Positions 1 through 7,393 of a stretch of 13,738 nucleotides of DNA are shown piece by piece. Position numbers and translations under genes: made by a program. The notes below the pieces were generated by a model that saw only the letters and a list, made by a program, of their open reading frames with translations, did not search any database and had not been told where the DNA came from. Source of the stretch: an uncultured Bacilli bacterium (lineage in GTDB: Bacteria > Bacillota_I > Bacilli_A > RF39 > UBA660); contig CALVVN010000044.1 of assembly GCA_944363865.1 (NCBI GenBank), forward strand, positions 1-13,738, given 5' to 3'. How positions within the stretch are numbered: the first letter of the stretch is position 1; each line of letters starts with the position of its first letter.

Positions 1-83
1 TCTAGATGAACTCACTTCGTTCGCCCTTGATTTTTTATTAAAAGAATAGTTCTTTTTATGATGTCTCCTAAATGGGGTTCACA
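1..83. mobile_element. probable right terminus of an IS3-family insertion sequence (partial)
   Basis: Positions 62-83 read TGTCTCCTAAATGGGGTTCA plus CA. This resembles the terminal inverted repeat of IS3-family elements, which often has the form TGTCTAACTTTTGGGGTTCA at the right end. The element body would lie to the left, outside the window. Positions 40-56 form an all-A/T hairpin (seven pairs, loop TAG). Frame 2 is open from position 2 to a TAG at 47-49 and could be a transposase tail, but I do not recognise those 15 residues. The call rests on the resemblance of one repeat only. Confidence 0.35.
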
Positions 84-103
84 TCAATCATAGATTTTTT
101 TTG

Positions 104-910
104 TTACAAAAATATTAATATGGATAATCCTAAAATTAAACAATATATACTAAAATAAATAAACTTTCCTTTTTTAACAACGTTCATAAACCATTTTAAT
201 GTGAAATATGAAACTATAAATGATGAAATAAATCCTAATCCATAAGGAAGTATCATTTCGTTAAGATTTGGCATTGTTATTAAATCTTTTATACCAAGTA
301 ATGTGGTACCTATACTTATTGGTATGTATAACATAAATGAATACTTTAAAGCGTTACTTCTTTTTATATTGCAAAATAGAGCTGCAATTAAAGTAGAACC
401 ACTTCTGCTGATACCGGGTATTACAGCAATTATTTGAACTAATCCAATTATCAAGGCATCTTTCCATGTTAGATCTTTATCTTCTTTCTTTCCTTGTATA
501 TTTCTTACTAAATATAGAAATAGTGCAGTGATTAGAAATGAAACACCTATTATTTTTGTACTATTTAATGAGTTTTCAATCTGACTTTTGAATAAAAAAC
601 CTACAATGCCGATTGGAATTACACCTAATACTATTAGCCAGCAATATTTGTGATCGTTTCTTGTTTCTTCATTTTTAGTTTTAAAATATTTAAAAAAGTT
701 TATTACTAATTTTTTAATATCTTTAAAATAAATAATTAAAATTGCTAATAAACTACCAAAGTTAACGATTATTTCAAAACTTAAATCGGTTAATTCGCCT
801 ACATCTAATATACTTCTTAAAATGTAAACGTGACCGCTTGATGATATTGGTAAAGGTTCTGTGAAACCTTGTAATATACCTAAAATTATGTATTTTAATA
901 TTTCTATCAA
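104..910 (-). CDS. uppP: undecaprenyl-diphosphatase UppP (BacA family)
   Basis: This integral membrane enzyme dephosphorylates undecaprenyl diphosphate, recycling the lipid carrier for peptidoglycan and teichoic acid precursors; extra copies give bacitracin resistance. Both family signatures are visible: QGFTEPLPISSSGH at residues 14-27 and PGISRSGST near 165-173, with many hydrophobic helices between and after them. The first motif has Pro where the family usually has Phe or Tyr (E-F-L-P). I chose the TTG at 910: it follows a GGTGG Shine-Dalgarno by five bases and gives the usual N-terminus MIEILKYIILG. A GTG at 919 would add three residues but would include the GGTGG. The length of 268 aa is normal for the family. 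The gene is divergent from the membrane-protein gene at 978. No terminator is visible before the IS-like end downstream. Confidence 0.95.
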   Translation of the reverse strand: MIEILKYIILGILQGFTEPLPISSSGHVYILRSILDVGELTDLSFEIIVNFGSLLAILIIYFKDIKKLVINFFKYFKTKNEETRNDHKYCWLIVLGVIPIGIVGFLFKSQIENSLNSTKIIGVSFLITALFLYLVRNIQGKKEDKDLTWKDALIIGLVQIIAVIPGISRSGSTLIAALFCNIKRSNALKYSFMLYIPISIGTTLLGIKDLITMPNLNEMILPYGLGFISSFIVSYFTLKWFMNVVKKGKFIYFSIYCLILGLSILIFL

Positions 911-915
911 TTTAA

Positions 916-932
916 CCACCCATTAAATTATA
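916..932 (-). promoter_or_regulatory. -10 box and Shine-Dalgarno of uppP
   Basis: On the minus strand TATAAT lies at 932-927, followed by six bases, then GGTGG at 920-916, five bases and the TTG start. The predicted transcript begins at or just before the ribosome-binding site. No clear -35 was found. Confidence 0.5.
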
Positions 933-955
933 TAATAATATTTTCTATTTATAAA

Positions 956-973
956 TAAAATATTATAGGTGAT
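956..973 (+). promoter_or_regulatory. possible -10 box and GGTGAT Shine-Dalgarno for the 978 gene
   Basis: TAAAAT at 956-961 is followed by seven bases and GTGAT at 969-973 (GGTGAT from 968), four bases before ATG 978. The surroundings are almost pure A/T, so the -10 assignment is weak. The Shine-Dalgarno is clearer, because GGTGAT matches the anti-SD sequence AUCACC. Confidence 0.35.
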
Positions 974-977
974 TTAC

Positions 978-1190
978 ATGTTAATGAGAATATTGTTTTT
1001 TTTAATTGGAATTATTTTAACATCTATTTCACTTTGTTTTTTAATAATTTATTTAAATTTATTTAATATGGGGTATAGTTTTTGTGAATATGTTAATTTT
1101 ATAATTAGAAGATTTGAAATTATTTGTATTATACCTGGTTTGTTTTGTTTAATTATTTCTATGATAAAAAGAAAGGAAAAATTGAAATGA
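978..1190 (+). CDS. small two-helix membrane protein, unknown function
   Basis: This 70-residue protein starts with a long hydrophobic helix (about residues 3-26), then a short segment with Tyr, Glu and two Arg residues, then a second hydrophobic helix (about 48-62) and a basic tail (KRKEKLK). ATG 978 is chosen because GTGAT lies four bases upstream; a GTG at 969 would overlap that site. ATG 984 is also possible. The stop overlaps the next start (ATGA at 1187-1190), so the two genes are probably translationally coupled and cotranscribed. I do not recognise a characterised family. The pairing with a YjbA-like gene is the main functional clue. Confidence 0.7.
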   Translation: MLMRILFFLIGIILTSISLCFLIIYLNLFNMGYSFCEYVNFIIRRFEIICIIPGLFCLIISMIKRKEKLK

Positions 1191-1822
1191 TCTATGTATA
1201 TGATTTGACTTTTAATTTTAGTGAAGAATTATATGATTTCTATGATTGGAAGGATTCTGATAATATAACTCATTTTAGAAAGATACCTTTAATTAAGTTA
1301 AGTGAAAAAATATATAAAGTGTTTTTAAATAATAAAATTAAAGTGGATAATGAGTTATTATCTTTAATTAAGGATAAGTCTCAAGAATATAAAGGTAGGG
1401 CATTAAAAACAATTAAATATGCTGCGCTGTTTACTAATGGTTGTGATTGTTTTGGTGTTTTATTTGATGATGAAGGATTTTCTATTTCTAAAACAAGATT
1501 ATTAGTCAGTGAAGAATTAGAGGTTTTAGAATTATCTAGCAATTTAAAAATAAATGAGTATAAGTATAAAGTCGTATCACATGAAGTTGTTGATAATAAG
1601 TTCACTAGAAAAGAAAAGACAATTATCACTACATTTATTAGTAAACTTGATAATTATAAAGATAATTTGGAATTAATGAACTATTTATATTATGAGTTAA
1701 ATGGTAAGATATATAATGGCAAAAATTGTTATGATGACTTGGTAAGTGATATTTCTTCTAAATACACTGATAAATTAGCTAGACTGTTAGAAATCTTAGA
1801 TATTTATGCTAAGAATGTATAA
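1187..1822 (+). CDS. DUF3603 / YjbA (UPF0736)-like protein
   Basis: This soluble 211-residue protein resembles the B. subtilis YjbA family (UPF0736, DUF3603). The similarity is in the N-terminal pattern IYVYDLTFNF...YDWKDSDNI...KIPLIKLS, in a middle segment with TNGCDCFGVLFDDEGFSISKT, and in the later FTRKEKTIIT segment before a helical C-terminus. The family has no established biochemical role. I chose ATG 1187, which overlaps the previous stop by four bases and has AAAGGA about nine bases upstream. A longer reading from TTG 1124 would sit inside the previous gene and lacks support. It lies between a small membrane protein and a lipoprotein, probably in one transcript ending at the terminator at 2440-2475. 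The family call is from remembered pattern, not from a search. Confidence 0.6.
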   Translation: MIYVYDLTFNFSEELYDFYDWKDSDNITHFRKIPLIKLSEKIYKVFLNNKIKVDNELLSLIKDKSQEYKGRALKTIKYAALFTNGCDCFGVLFDDEGFSISKTRLLVSEELEVLELSSNLKINEYKYKVVSHEVVDNKFTRKEKTIITTFISKLDNYKDNLELMNYLYYELNGKIYNGKNCYDDLVSDISSKYTDKLARLLEILDIYAKNV

Positions 1823-1863
1823 AATAGTAAATATTGTAAATGATATATACTGAGGAGGACAAA

Positions 1864-2427
1864 ATGAAAAAATTGTTTCTAATATTTACATTTTTACTAA
1901 TGGTAGTTGGTTGTAGTTGTGATTTGAATATGAATACACCTACTAAAAAAACAGAAGAATTCTTGATGAGATATAAAGAATTAGATGAAGGCGTTTTAAG
2001 TGATTTGGAATTATCTAGTGAAGCCAGTGGTTTAACGACAACTGAACATAAAAATAAGTATATTGATATTATGAAAAGACAATATCAAGATATGACTTAT
2101 GAAGTAACAGGTGAAAATATTGATGGTGATACAGCTTCTGTAGATGTTAAAATTAAGGTTTATGATTTATATAAGGCTAGAAAAAATGCTGAAAGTTACG
2201 TAGATGATAATGAAACGGATTTCACTTTAGATGAATCAAGTAGTAGAGATGTAGAAAAGGTTAATGAGTATTTATTAGATGAATTATATAAAACTGATGA
2301 ATACGTAGAGTATACTATCACAATTAACTTAATTAAAGAAGATAATAAGTGGGTAGTAGAAGATTTAGATACTGAAACTAAAGAAAAATTGCATGGAACA
2401 TATAATTATGAAAATGATGATAAATAA
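1864..2427 (+). CDS. lipoprotein of unknown function
   Basis: The first 18 residues form a signal peptide (MKKLFLIFTFLLMVVG) ending in a lipobox V-V-G-C, so Cys18 should be diacylated and the protein anchored to the outer face of the membrane. The mature part is acidic, starts with a Thr/Pro/Lys-rich linker, and continues with alternating helices and strands ending in YTITINLIKEDNKWVVEDL. That pattern resembles the NTF2-like or DUF4878-type fold of many small Firmicute lipoproteins, but this is an impression only. ATG 1864 is preceded by a strong GAGGAGG, which rules out the in-frame ATG at 1840 that would place eight charged residues before the signal. It is the last gene before a strong terminator. 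Confidence 0.8.
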   Translation: MKKLFLIFTFLLMVVGCSCDLNMNTPTKKTEEFLMRYKELDEGVLSDLELSSEASGLTTTEHKNKYIDIMKRQYQDMTYEVTGENIDGDTASVDVKIKVYDLYKARKNAESYVDDNETDFTLDESSSRDVEKVNEYLLDELYKTDEYVEYTITINLIKEDNKWVVEDLDTETKEKLHGTYNYENDDK

Positions 2428-2439
2428 TTTTACGTTTTT

Positions 2440-2475
2440 AAAGTATAGAATGAATTAAGTTCTATGCTTTTTTTT
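2440..2475 (+). terminator. intrinsic terminator after the lipoprotein gene
   Basis: An 11-pair stem (AAAGTATAGAA with TTCTATGCTTT, one G-U pair) with a nine-base loop is followed directly by eight T. It ends the 978-2427 transcription unit. Confidence 0.9.
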
Positions 2476-2485
2476 ATTTATATTT

Positions 2486-2504
2486 TATAATTTAACTTGG
2501 TGAT
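2486..2504 (+). promoter_or_regulatory. -10 box and GGTGAT Shine-Dalgarno of tex
   Basis: TATAAT lies at 2486-2491 just after the preceding terminator. Eight bases later comes GTGAT (2500-2504, GGTGAT from 2499), then five bases and ATG 2510. No good -35 hexamer is seen, because the region upstream is the T-run of the terminator. Confidence 0.55.
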
Positions 2505-2509
2505 ATGTT

Positions 2510-4660
2510 ATGAATAATCAAATATTAGAAAAAGTAAGCGATAGATTAAATATTAAAGAAGGTCAAATTAATAGTGTTTTAAAGTTATTGAGTGAGGGGT
2601 GTACTATTCCTTTTATAGCGAGATATAGAAAGGAAGTAACTGGTAACTTGAATGAAGAAGAAATTAGGCAAGTTAGTGAAATATATGAATATGAAGTTAA
2701 TTTATTTAAGAGAAAAGAGGATGTTATAAGACTCATTGAAGAAAAAGGTTTATTAACTCCTGAACTTAAAGAAGAAATCCTTAAATGTGATAAACTCGTG
2801 TTAGTAGAAGATTTATATAGACCATACAAAGAAAAGAAAAAGACTAAGGCAACTGAAGCAATTAATAATGGATTAACTCCTCTAGCAAAAATGATTATGT
2901 CGTTTCCTAAAAGTGGTTCTTTAATTTCATTAGCTAGTCAGTTTGTTAAAGACAACGTTAAAACTAGTGATGAAGCTTTAACTGGTGCAGGTTACATAAT
3001 TTCTGAATGGGTAAGTGATAATGCTTATTATAGAAAGTGGATAAGAAATTATATTTTTAATAATGGCGTTTTTGTAACTAAGAAAATAGGTGACGATGCT
3101 CATAGAGTTTATGAAATGTACTATGACTATAATGAAAAAATTAAATACATAAAAGCACATAGATATTTAGCTATTAATCGTGCGGTAAATGAAAAAGTTA
3201 TTTCTTTAAATGTTGATGTTCAAAAAGATTATATATTAAATAATTTGTTTTCTAAAATTATTAAGGATGAGTCATCATTTGTCTCTAGATTTGTCAAAGA
3301 TTCAATTATTGATTCTTTTAAAAGATTAATTTTTCCTAGTGTTATTAGGGAAATTAAAAGTGAGGTTTTTGAAAGATGTGAAGATGAAGCGATTAAATTA
3401 TTTAGTAAAAACTTAGAAAGCTTATTGTTAACGCCACCCATGAAAGAAAAAGTTGTACTTGCACTTGATCCTGCGTTTAGAACTGGTTGTAAGATTAGTG
3501 TTATAGATGTTACAGGTAAACCAATTTACATAGGTGTAATTTATCCTCATGAACCTAAATGCGAATATGAAAAGAGCAAAAAAATTATTTTAGAATTAAT
3601 TGATAAATATTTAGTTGATATAATAGCAATCGGTAACGGCACTGCTTCAAGAGAAAGTGAAGCATTTATAGTTGATGTTTTAAAGGAATGTAAACGTAGT
3701 TTAAAGTATATTATTGTAAGTGAAAGTGGTGCGAGTGTTTATTCGGCTAGCAAACTTGCCATTAGTGAATTTCCAGATTTACATGTTGAAGAAAGAAGTG
3801 CAATTAGTATTGGAAGAAGACTACAAGACCCATTAAGTGAATATGTTAAAATTGATCCAAAGAGCATAGGTGTTGGTCAGTATCAACATGATGTATCATC
3901 TAAAAAATTAGGTGAAAGTCTTAATTTTGTCGTTAGTAAAGTTGTTAACAATGTTGGAGTTAATGTAAATACTGCATCATTTAGTTTACTTAGTTATGTA
4001 TCTGGTTTAACAAAAAAAGTTATTGATCTTATTTTGGATTATAGAAATAAGGTTGGAAAGTTTAAAAGTAGGGAAGAAATTAAAAAAATTAAAGGCCTTT
4101 CTGATAAGACTTATGAACAAAGTATAGGTTTTTTAAGAATATTAGATGGTGAGAATATTTTGGATATGACTTCTATTCATCCTGAAAGTTATGATGTCAC
4201 GATGAAACTTTTAAATAAACTTGGAATTAATCTTTTAGAAATAGGTACTGAAAAAATATCGGAAAAGTTAAGTGGAGTAGATTTGGAAAGTTTAGAAGAT
4301 ATAACTACTGATAAATATTTATTAATGGATATTATTGATTCACTAAAAAAACCATTATGGGATCCTAGAGATGAAATTGAAAAACCGATTTTAAAAAGTG
4401 ATATATTGAAAATAGAAAATCTAAAAGAGGGAATGAAACTTGAAGGGACAGTTAGAAATGTTGTGGACTTTGGTGTTTTTATAGATGTTGGATTAAAAAA
4501 CGATGGTCTTGCACATATATCTAAGTTAACAAAAAAATATATTAAACATCCTAGTGATATTTTATCTGTTGGCGATATAGTGACGTGTTATGTTGACGAC
4601 GTAGATTTAGATAAAAATAAGTTTTCTCTCAGTCTTATTAATCCAGTTGATGAAGATTGA
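2510..4660 (+). CDS. tex: Tex family RNA-binding transcriptional accessory protein
   Basis: The 716 residues match the usual Tex length and domain order. The helical N-terminal Tex domain carries IPFIARYRKEVTGNL near residues 34-48. An RNase H-like (YqgF) domain starts near 315 with VVLALDPAFRTGCK. Helix-hairpin-helix segments lie around 480-550 (NVGVNVNTASFSLLSYVSGL and FKSREEIKKIKGLSDKTYEQ). A C-terminal S1 RNA-binding domain starts near 638 (GMKLEGTVRNVVDFGVFIDV). Tex binds nucleic acid and is linked to transcription and RNA handling, including toxin gene expression and competence in some species; its exact role is unsettled. The gene has its own promoter after a terminator and appears monocistronic, because the next gene has a separate promoter starting on the tex stop codon. 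Confidence 0.97.
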   Translation: MNNQILEKVSDRLNIKEGQINSVLKLLSEGCTIPFIARYRKEVTGNLNEEEIRQVSEIYEYEVNLFKRKEDVIRLIEEKGLLTPELKEEILKCDKLVLVEDLYRPYKEKKKTKATEAINNGLTPLAKMIMSFPKSGSLISLASQFVKDNVKTSDEALTGAGYIISEWVSDNAYYRKWIRNYIFNNGVFVTKKIGDDAHRVYEMYYDYNEKIKYIKAHRYLAINRAVNEKVISLNVDVQKDYILNNLFSKIIKDESSFVSRFVKDSIIDSFKRLIFPSVIREIKSEVFERCEDEAIKLFSKNLESLLLTPPMKEKVVLALDPAFRTGCKISVIDVTGKPIYIGVIYPHEPKCEYEKSKKIILELIDKYLVDIIAIGNGTASRESEAFIVDVLKECKRSLKYIIVSESGASVYSASKLAISEFPDLHVEERSAISIGRRLQDPLSEYVKIDPKSIGVGQYQHDVSSKKLGESLNFVVSKVVNNVGVNVNTASFSLLSYVSGLTKKVIDLILDYRNKVGKFKSREEIKKIKGLSDKTYEQSIGFLRILDGENILDMTSIHPESYDVTMKLLNKLGINLLEIGTEKISEKLSGVDLESLEDITTDKYLLMDIIDSLKKPLWDPRDEIEKPILKSDILKIENLKEGMKLEGTVRNVVDFGVFIDVGLKNDGLAHISKLTKKYIKHPSDILSVGDIVTCYVDDVDLDKNKFSLSLINPVDED

Positions 4661-4686
4661 CTTTTTTTCTTGAATAGTGATACAAT
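4657..4686 (+). promoter_or_regulatory. sigma-A type promoter of the exporter gene
   Basis: TTGACT (4657-4662) and TACAAT (4681-4686) are separated by 18 bases. The -35 overlaps the tex stop codon TGA (4658-4660). The expected start near 4693 gives a leader of about 19 bases containing AAAGGGGAG, a strong Shine-Dalgarno before ATG 4712. The leader is too short for a riboswitch. Confidence 0.7.
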
Positions 4687-4711
4687 CAAAATGCTTTAAA
4701 GGGGAGATATT

Positions 4712-5557
4712 ATGTTAGAAGATATAATTCATTATTTTGTGCATTCTTTAATTGATAGTTTAAAAATATTGCCATTTTTGTTTATAGCATTTGTCATTAT
4801 AGAAGTTATTGAACACAAATTTAGTGAAAAAAATAAAAGTATTATTAGTAATTCTGGTAAGTTTGGTCCAATCATTGGTGCTTTTTTGGGATTAGTACCT
4901 CAGTGTGGATTTTCTGTATTTGCTACTAATCTCTACGTTACTAGGATTTTATCATTAGGGACTCTTATAAGTATTTATTTAGCTACTAGTGATGAAATGT
5001 TGCCTATACTTATTAGTCACAATGTTAGTGCGACAATTATATTAAAGATTTTAACTTTGAAGTTTGTTATCGGTTTAATTTTTGGTTTTTTAATAGATTT
5101 GTTTTTACAAAAGAGTAATAATTCTAAATTAGATTATAGTATTTGTAAAGATGAACATTGTCATTGTGAAGAAGGTATTATTTTATCTTCTATTAAACAT
5201 ACTTTTCATATATTTATATTTATTTTTTTAGTTAATTTTATACTTACTTTGGTAATTGATGTATTTGAGAGTAACATACTTTCTTCAATATTATTTAAAG
5301 ACAGTTATTTTGGGCCTTTTATTATTAGTTTGATTGGTTTAATTCCTAATTGTGCATCAAGTGTTATAATTACTGAACTTTTTTTGAACAATGCAATTTC
5401 GTTCGGGGCTATGATGTCTGGGCTTCTTGCTAATAGTGGTGTGGCTTTACTAGTGTTATTTAAATCTAATAAAAATATAAAAGAAAACATTATGATTTTA
5501 GGTTTATTATATGGAATAAGTGTAATATCTGGATTAATTATAATGATAATTATGTAA
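4712..5557 (+). CDS. predicted 10TM heavy-metal/arsenic exporter (ArsP_2-like)
   Basis: This 281-residue multi-helix membrane protein has two related halves. Residues 51-100 contain FGPIIGAFLGLVPQCGFS followed by LGTLISIYLATSDEMLPIL; residues 200-250 contain FGPFIISLIGLIPNCASS followed by AISFGAMMSGLLANSGVA. The P-Q-C-G (63-66) and P-N-C-A (212-215) elements are in equivalent places. This pattern fits the putative 10TM heavy-metal exporter family (ArsP_2, PF11449), usually annotated as arsenic efflux. Between the halves a hydrophilic loop carries CKDEHCHCEE (Cys145, His149, Cys150, His151, Cys152), likely to bind a soft or divalent metal. The substrate is unproven. The gene has a strong promoter and ribosome-binding site of its own, and no ars regulator is nearby. 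Confidence 0.75.
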   Translation: MLEDIIHYFVHSLIDSLKILPFLFIAFVIIEVIEHKFSEKNKSIISNSGKFGPIIGAFLGLVPQCGFSVFATNLYVTRILSLGTLISIYLATSDEMLPILISHNVSATIILKILTLKFVIGLIFGFLIDLFLQKSNNSKLDYSICKDEHCHCEEGIILSSIKHTFHIFIFIFLVNFILTLVIDVFESNILSSILFKDSYFGPFIISLIGLIPNCASSVIITELFLNNAISFGAMMSGLLANSGVALLVLFKSNKNIKENIMILGLLYGISVISGLIIMIIM

Positions 5558-5584
5558 GTAATAAATGAGGCTATTTTTTCATAG

Positions 5585-5590
5585 TATATT
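5585..5590 (+). promoter_or_regulatory. possible -10 box of the carboxypeptidase gene (near-leaderless)
   Basis: TATATT at 5585-5590 ends only three bases before ATG 5594, and no Shine-Dalgarno is seen within 20 bases (the nearest, GAGG, is at 5567-5570). If used, the transcript would start at about the start codon. No convincing -35 was found, and readthrough from the exporter gene is an alternative. Confidence 0.3.
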
Positions 5591-5593
5591 ACC

Positions 5594-6652
5594 ATGAAAA
5601 AGTTAATAGTCTTATTTTTGTGTATTTTTTTATTAATTCCAAGTGTTTATGCGGATGCTCATGCTTACGTTGTTATGGATGCTTCATCAGGGAGAGTTTT
5701 ATTGGGTAAAAATATGGATGAAAAGAATTTGATTGCATCTACAACTAAAATTATGACAGCTTTAATCGCATTAGAAAATGCACATTTAGATATGCTTATT
5801 GAAGCCGGAGAAGAAGTTTTGACTGTTTACGGATCTATGTTATATTTAGATGTAGGAGAATGTTTAACTCTAAAAGATTTATTATATGGATTAATGTATC
5901 AAAGTGGCAATGATGCCGCGATGGTAATCGCTAGTAATATAATGCCTTATGACAAATTCATTGATGAAATGAATAGAAAAGCAGTAATGTTAGGTATGAA
6001 AAACACTGTGTTTGAAAATCCACATGGACTTGATGATGAGACTAAAAATTATTCAACAGCTTATGATATGGCTCTTTTAATGAGATATGCTACTAAAAAT
6101 GATGTTTTTATGGAAATCACCGGTCAAAAAAAATATGTCGCTGATTCTAATATAGAAAGACATATTTGGTATAACAAGAATAAACTATTAAGTAGTTATA
6201 GATATGCAACAAGTGGAAAAATTGGATATACTACTAATAGTAAACATGTTTTTGCTTCTAGTGCTAAAAAAGGGGAAGAAGAGGTTGTTATTGCTACAAT
6301 TAAAGATACTGATAGATTTAATACACATGAAAGTTTGTATGAACAGGTTTTTAATGAATATGATAAATATATGATTTTAAATAAATATACTTTCTCTTTA
6401 AAAGAAGACTATTATAACAATTATCATTTGTTTATAAAAAATGATTTTGAAGTTATGCTTAATGATGAAGAAAAAGATGAAATAAAATTAGAAATTAAAC
6501 TAAAAAAACTCCAAAAGGTAAATAACAATGACTCTGTAGGATATGTGGAAGTATACGTTAAAGATGAACTATTACATAGTGAAGAAATATATGCAATTAG
6601 CGAAGAGAGTAAATTAGAGAAAATAAAGAATTGGTTGTTTTTTTGGAAATAG
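5594..6652 (+). CDS. D-alanyl-D-alanine carboxypeptidase (DacF/PBP5-like), KTG motif altered
   Basis: This 352-residue serine peptidase of the S11 family would trim the terminal D-Ala from peptidoglycan pentapeptides outside the membrane. A signal peptide (residues 1-20) ends in V-Y-A. The catalytic SxxK is S49-T-T-K52 (ASTTKIMTAL) and the SxN triad is S104-G-N106. The third motif, normally K-T-G in a context such as ATGGKTGYT, reads ATSGKIGYT, so K209-I210-G211 has Ile in place of Thr/Ser. A domain of about 90 residues follows, ending in KIKNWLFFWK, which could be the amphipathic membrane anchor typical of this family. Neighbouring rluB downstream recalls the dac-rluB neighbourhood of B. subtilis. 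Activity is uncertain because of the Ile. The family call itself is secure. Confidence 0.93.
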   Translation: MKKLIVLFLCIFLLIPSVYADAHAYVVMDASSGRVLLGKNMDEKNLIASTTKIMTALIALENAHLDMLIEAGEEVLTVYGSMLYLDVGECLTLKDLLYGLMYQSGNDAAMVIASNIMPYDKFIDEMNRKAVMLGMKNTVFENPHGLDDETKNYSTAYDMALLMRYATKNDVFMEITGQKKYVADSNIERHIWYNKNKLLSSYRYATSGKIGYTTNSKHVFASSAKKGEEEVVIATIKDTDRFNTHESLYEQVFNEYDKYMILNKYTFSLKEDYYNNYHLFIKNDFEVMLNDEEKDEIKLEIKLKKLQKVNNNDSVGYVEVYVKDELLHSEEIYAISEESKLEKIKNWLFFWK

Positions 6653-6674
6653 TCATTTATAATGTGTTTGTGAT
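6635..6674 (+). promoter_or_regulatory. promoter and GTGAT Shine-Dalgarno of rluB
   Basis: TTGTTT (6635-6640), 17 bases, then TATAAT (6658-6663). Six bases later comes GTGAT (6670-6674), five bases before ATG 6680. The -35 lies inside the end of the carboxypeptidase gene. The predicted transcript starts at the ribosome-binding site. Confidence 0.6.
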
Positions 6675-6679
6675 GTTAT

Positions 6680-7390
6680 ATGGAAAGATTACAAAAGTTT
6701 TTGAGTGAATGTGGAGTTGCTTCTAGGCGAAGGAGTGAAGAATTGATTCTTTCTGGTAAAGTGACTGTTAATGGTGTTGTTGTTAAAACTTTAGGGACTA
6801 AAGTAAGTGATAATGATTTAGTTAGTGTTAACGGGAAAGTAGTGAAAAGAGATATTAAAGAGTACTATCTACTTTATAAACCTAGAGGTGTTATTAGTTC
6901 TGTGAAAGATGAAAAGAATAGGAAAACAGTTGTTGATTTAGTTCATACTTCTAGTAGAATTTACCCTATAGGTAGGTTGGATTATGATACTACAGGTATT
7001 ATTTTGCTTACCAACGATGGTGAATTATCTAATTTGTTAATGCATCCTAAAAGTAATGTAAGTAAAGAATATATTGCGAAAGTAAAAGGTTTTTTTAGTA
7101 AGGACGATGCATTATTGTTAAGTAAAGGTGTTTTGCTAAATGGTAAAAAAACTAAACCGGCTTTGTTTAAACTAAAGAAATACGATAAGAAAAGTGATAC
7201 TAGTTATGTAAAAGTGGTTATTAGTGAAGGGCGCAATCATCAAGTTAAAGATATGTTTAGTTTTTTGGGATATAATGTTTTAAAATTAAAAAGGGAAAAA
7301 TACGCTTTTTTAGATTTATCTGGCCTTAAAAGTGGTGAATATAGAAAATTATCTTTAAAAGAAGTAAGACAATTATATAGTTTAAAATAA
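6680..7390 (+). CDS. rluB: 23S rRNA pseudouridine synthase, RsuA/RluB family
   Basis: The 236-residue protein begins with an S4 RNA-binding domain (about residues 1-60: RLQKFLSECGVASRRRSEEL, VTVNGVVV). It continues with the RsuA/RluB-type catalytic domain: YKPRGVISSV near 66-75, then GRLDYDTTGIILLTNDGEL, in which Asp101 is the expected nucleophile, and EGRNHQVKDMF near the C-terminal third. RluB converts a uridine in helix 90-92 of 23S rRNA (position 2605 in E. coli numbering) to pseudouridine. RsuA, which acts on 16S, is a relative, but the Gram-positive context after a dac gene favours RluB. It has its own promoter and is convergent with the ferredoxin gene, sharing a hairpin at 7395-7410. 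Confidence 0.93.
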   Translation: MERLQKFLSECGVASRRRSEELILSGKVTVNGVVVKTLGTKVSDNDLVSVNGKVVKRDIKEYYLLYKPRGVISSVKDEKNRKTVVDLVHTSSRIYPIGRLDYDTTGIILLTNDGELSNLLMHPKSNVSKEYIAKVKGFFSKDDALLLSKGVLLNGKKTKPALFKLKKYDKKSDTSYVKVVISEGRNHQVKDMFSFLGYNVLKLKREKYAFLDLSGLKSGEYRKLSLKEVRQLYSLK

Positions 7391-7393
7391 AAA

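Noticed and set aside
40..57. A/T hairpin as a terminator for an upstream gene
   Set aside because: The stem has a single G-C pair and the T-run is only part of the stem; it is too weak to list separately.
1381..1629. minus-strand open frame of 82 codons
   Set aside because: It lies wholly inside the DUF3603 gene, has no ribosome-binding site, and its Ser/Leu-rich product is what an AT-rich gene gives on its opposite strand.
1840..1863. ATG 1840 as the lipoprotein start
   Set aside because: It would put charged residues before the signal peptide, and the GAGGAGG site serves ATG 1864.
2563..3441. three minus-strand open frames inside tex
   Set aside because: tex is complete and well conserved across the whole span; the frames lack start signals and family resemblance.
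5305..5595. minus-strand open frame of 96 codons at the end of the exporter gene
   Set aside because: It mirrors the exporter's second conserved half; the plus-strand frame has the motifs.
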